From: Nitrosospira multiformis
Lineage (GTDB): Bacteria > Pseudomonadota > Gammaproteobacteria > Burkholderiales > UBA11063
Direction: 5' to 3'
Assembly (NCBI GenBank): GCA_020726205.1
Contig: DYTA01000086.1
Coordinates: 1-5,109 of the forward strand
DNA: 5,109 nucleotides
The notes under the pieces were generated by a model. That model saw nothing but the letters and a program-made list of their open reading frames with translations. It did no database searches and was not told where the DNA came from. Shown here piece by piece: positions 4,506 through 5,109 of the stretch. The position numbers were made by a program, and so were the translations under genes. Within the stretch, counting starts at the first letter, position 1. Each line of letters begins with the position of its first letter.

Positions 4506-5109
4506 ATGTCAATGGAACGAAAAGCATTAATATTAATGTTTATTATTACAATGCTTTGGGGAGTAACTTTTCCACTAGTACATAAAGTTGTTGCGGTCTA
4601 TAGTCCAGTAAACTTTGTTTACTGGCGGTTCTTTATCGCAGGGTTAATTCTTCTTCCTATTTTAATAATAGCGATTTGTCAACGTAAAATTAAATTATTA
4701 GAGCTTTTTTATGGTCTTGCTATTGGTGTGATGAATAGCGGAGCATTTTTATTGCAAAGCATCTCTTTAAAATATATTGATTCTTCACGTGCTGCATTTT
4801 TGACGGGAATTAATGTTATTCTTGTTCCGTTATTATTACCTTTTTTTGCTTTAGCTAAGCCTAAAAAAGTAGAATTAGTTGCAGCTGTATTATGCTTAAT
4901 AGGGATTTATTTGCTAAGTGGAGCAAATTTATTAAAAATTAATTATGGTGATTTATATGTTATTTGTTCTGCATTGTGTATTGCAATAGGAATTATATTA
5001 GTCGAGAAAGCGAGTAAAATTAGTCATAATTTACTTCTTTTAACTTTTTATCAGATAGCCTTAACTTTGATTGTGCCAGCTATTTTATTGGGTAAACAGG
5101 TTATAATAT
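4506..5109 (+). CDS. EamA/DMT-superfamily transporter, N-terminal part (3' end outside window)
   Basis: The frame is open from ATG 4506 to the last base, giving 201 residues of a very hydrophobic inner-membrane protein. Family members usually have ten helices in about 290-300 residues, made of two EamA repeats. Predicted membrane segments run at about 7-27, 35-58, 68-88, 96-117, 122-142, 148-166 and 176-196. Features typical of EamA exporters are WGVTFP (18-23) in helix 1, YWRF (39-42) in helix 2, and the block YIDSSRAAFLTGINVILVPL (90-109). GDLYVICSALCIAIGIILVEK at 148-168 begins the second repeat. Such proteins move small metabolites or drugs; the substrate cannot be read from sequence. AGGA (4495-4498) is 7 bases upstream of this ATG; the second ATG at 4512 is spaced worse. 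It lies 81 bases after moeA with no clear terminator between, so it could be read with the moa operon, but a link to molybdenum is only a guess. Confidence 0.88.
   Translation, partial: MSMERKALILMFIITMLWGVTFPLVHKVVAVYSPVNFVYWRFFIAGLILLPILIIAICQRKIKLLELFYGLAIGVMNSGAFLLQSISLKYIDSSRAAFLTGINVILVPLLLPFFALAKPKKVELVAAVLCLIGIYLLSGANLLKINYGDLYVICSALCIAIGIILVEKASKISHNLLLLTFYQIALTLIVPAILLGKQVII

Overview
The window is about two-thirds A+T and carries a compact, co-directional (+ strand) stretch of an AT-rich proteobacterial chromosome. The IHF-beta-like gene and the general make-up suggest a beta- or gammaproteobacterium; the sequence alone does not let me name a genus. All recognisable genes are housekeeping or metabolic. 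There is no insertion sequence, phage gene, tRNA, rRNA or CRISPR array, and no stretch over 300 bases without a gene.

Layout. (1) 1-612: the 3' end of valS (valyl-tRNA synthetase), followed by a hairpin at 632-660. (2) 789-1106: an ihfB-like nucleoid-protein gene with its own likely promoter, closed by a strong stem-loop terminator at 1105-1145. (3) 1225-4424: a tight molybdenum-cofactor operon, moaA, then a fused moaC-moaB/mogA gene, then moeA. The genes are separated by 1 base and by an 8-base overlap. An exact FNR-type dyad (TTGAT-N4-ATCAA) and a consensus -10 box lie just upstream of moaA. (4) 4506 to the window end: the 5' two-thirds of an EamA/DMT-family membrane transporter gene, whose ribosome binding site lies inside a predicted hairpin.

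How the genes fit together. MoaA and the MoaC domain convert GTP to cyclic pyranopterin monophosphate. The MogA-type domain would adenylylate molybdopterin, and MoeA would insert molybdate into the adenylylated product. The operon therefore encodes the first and last steps. The molybdopterin synthase genes for the middle step (moaD, moaE) and its activator moeB are not here and must lie elsewhere if the pathway works. The FNR-like site suggests oxygen control, which suits an oxygen-sensitive Fe-S enzyme and the usual anaerobic molybdoenzymes, but its position near the -10 box leaves the sign of control open.

I found no clearly undescribed system. The items most worth a second look are the FNR-like site and its odd spacing, the MoaC-MogA fusion next to moeA, the changed basic residues in the MoeA cleft, the masked ribosome binding site before the transporter, and Gly-Gly codons that double as Shine-Dalgarno sequences at both operon junctions.
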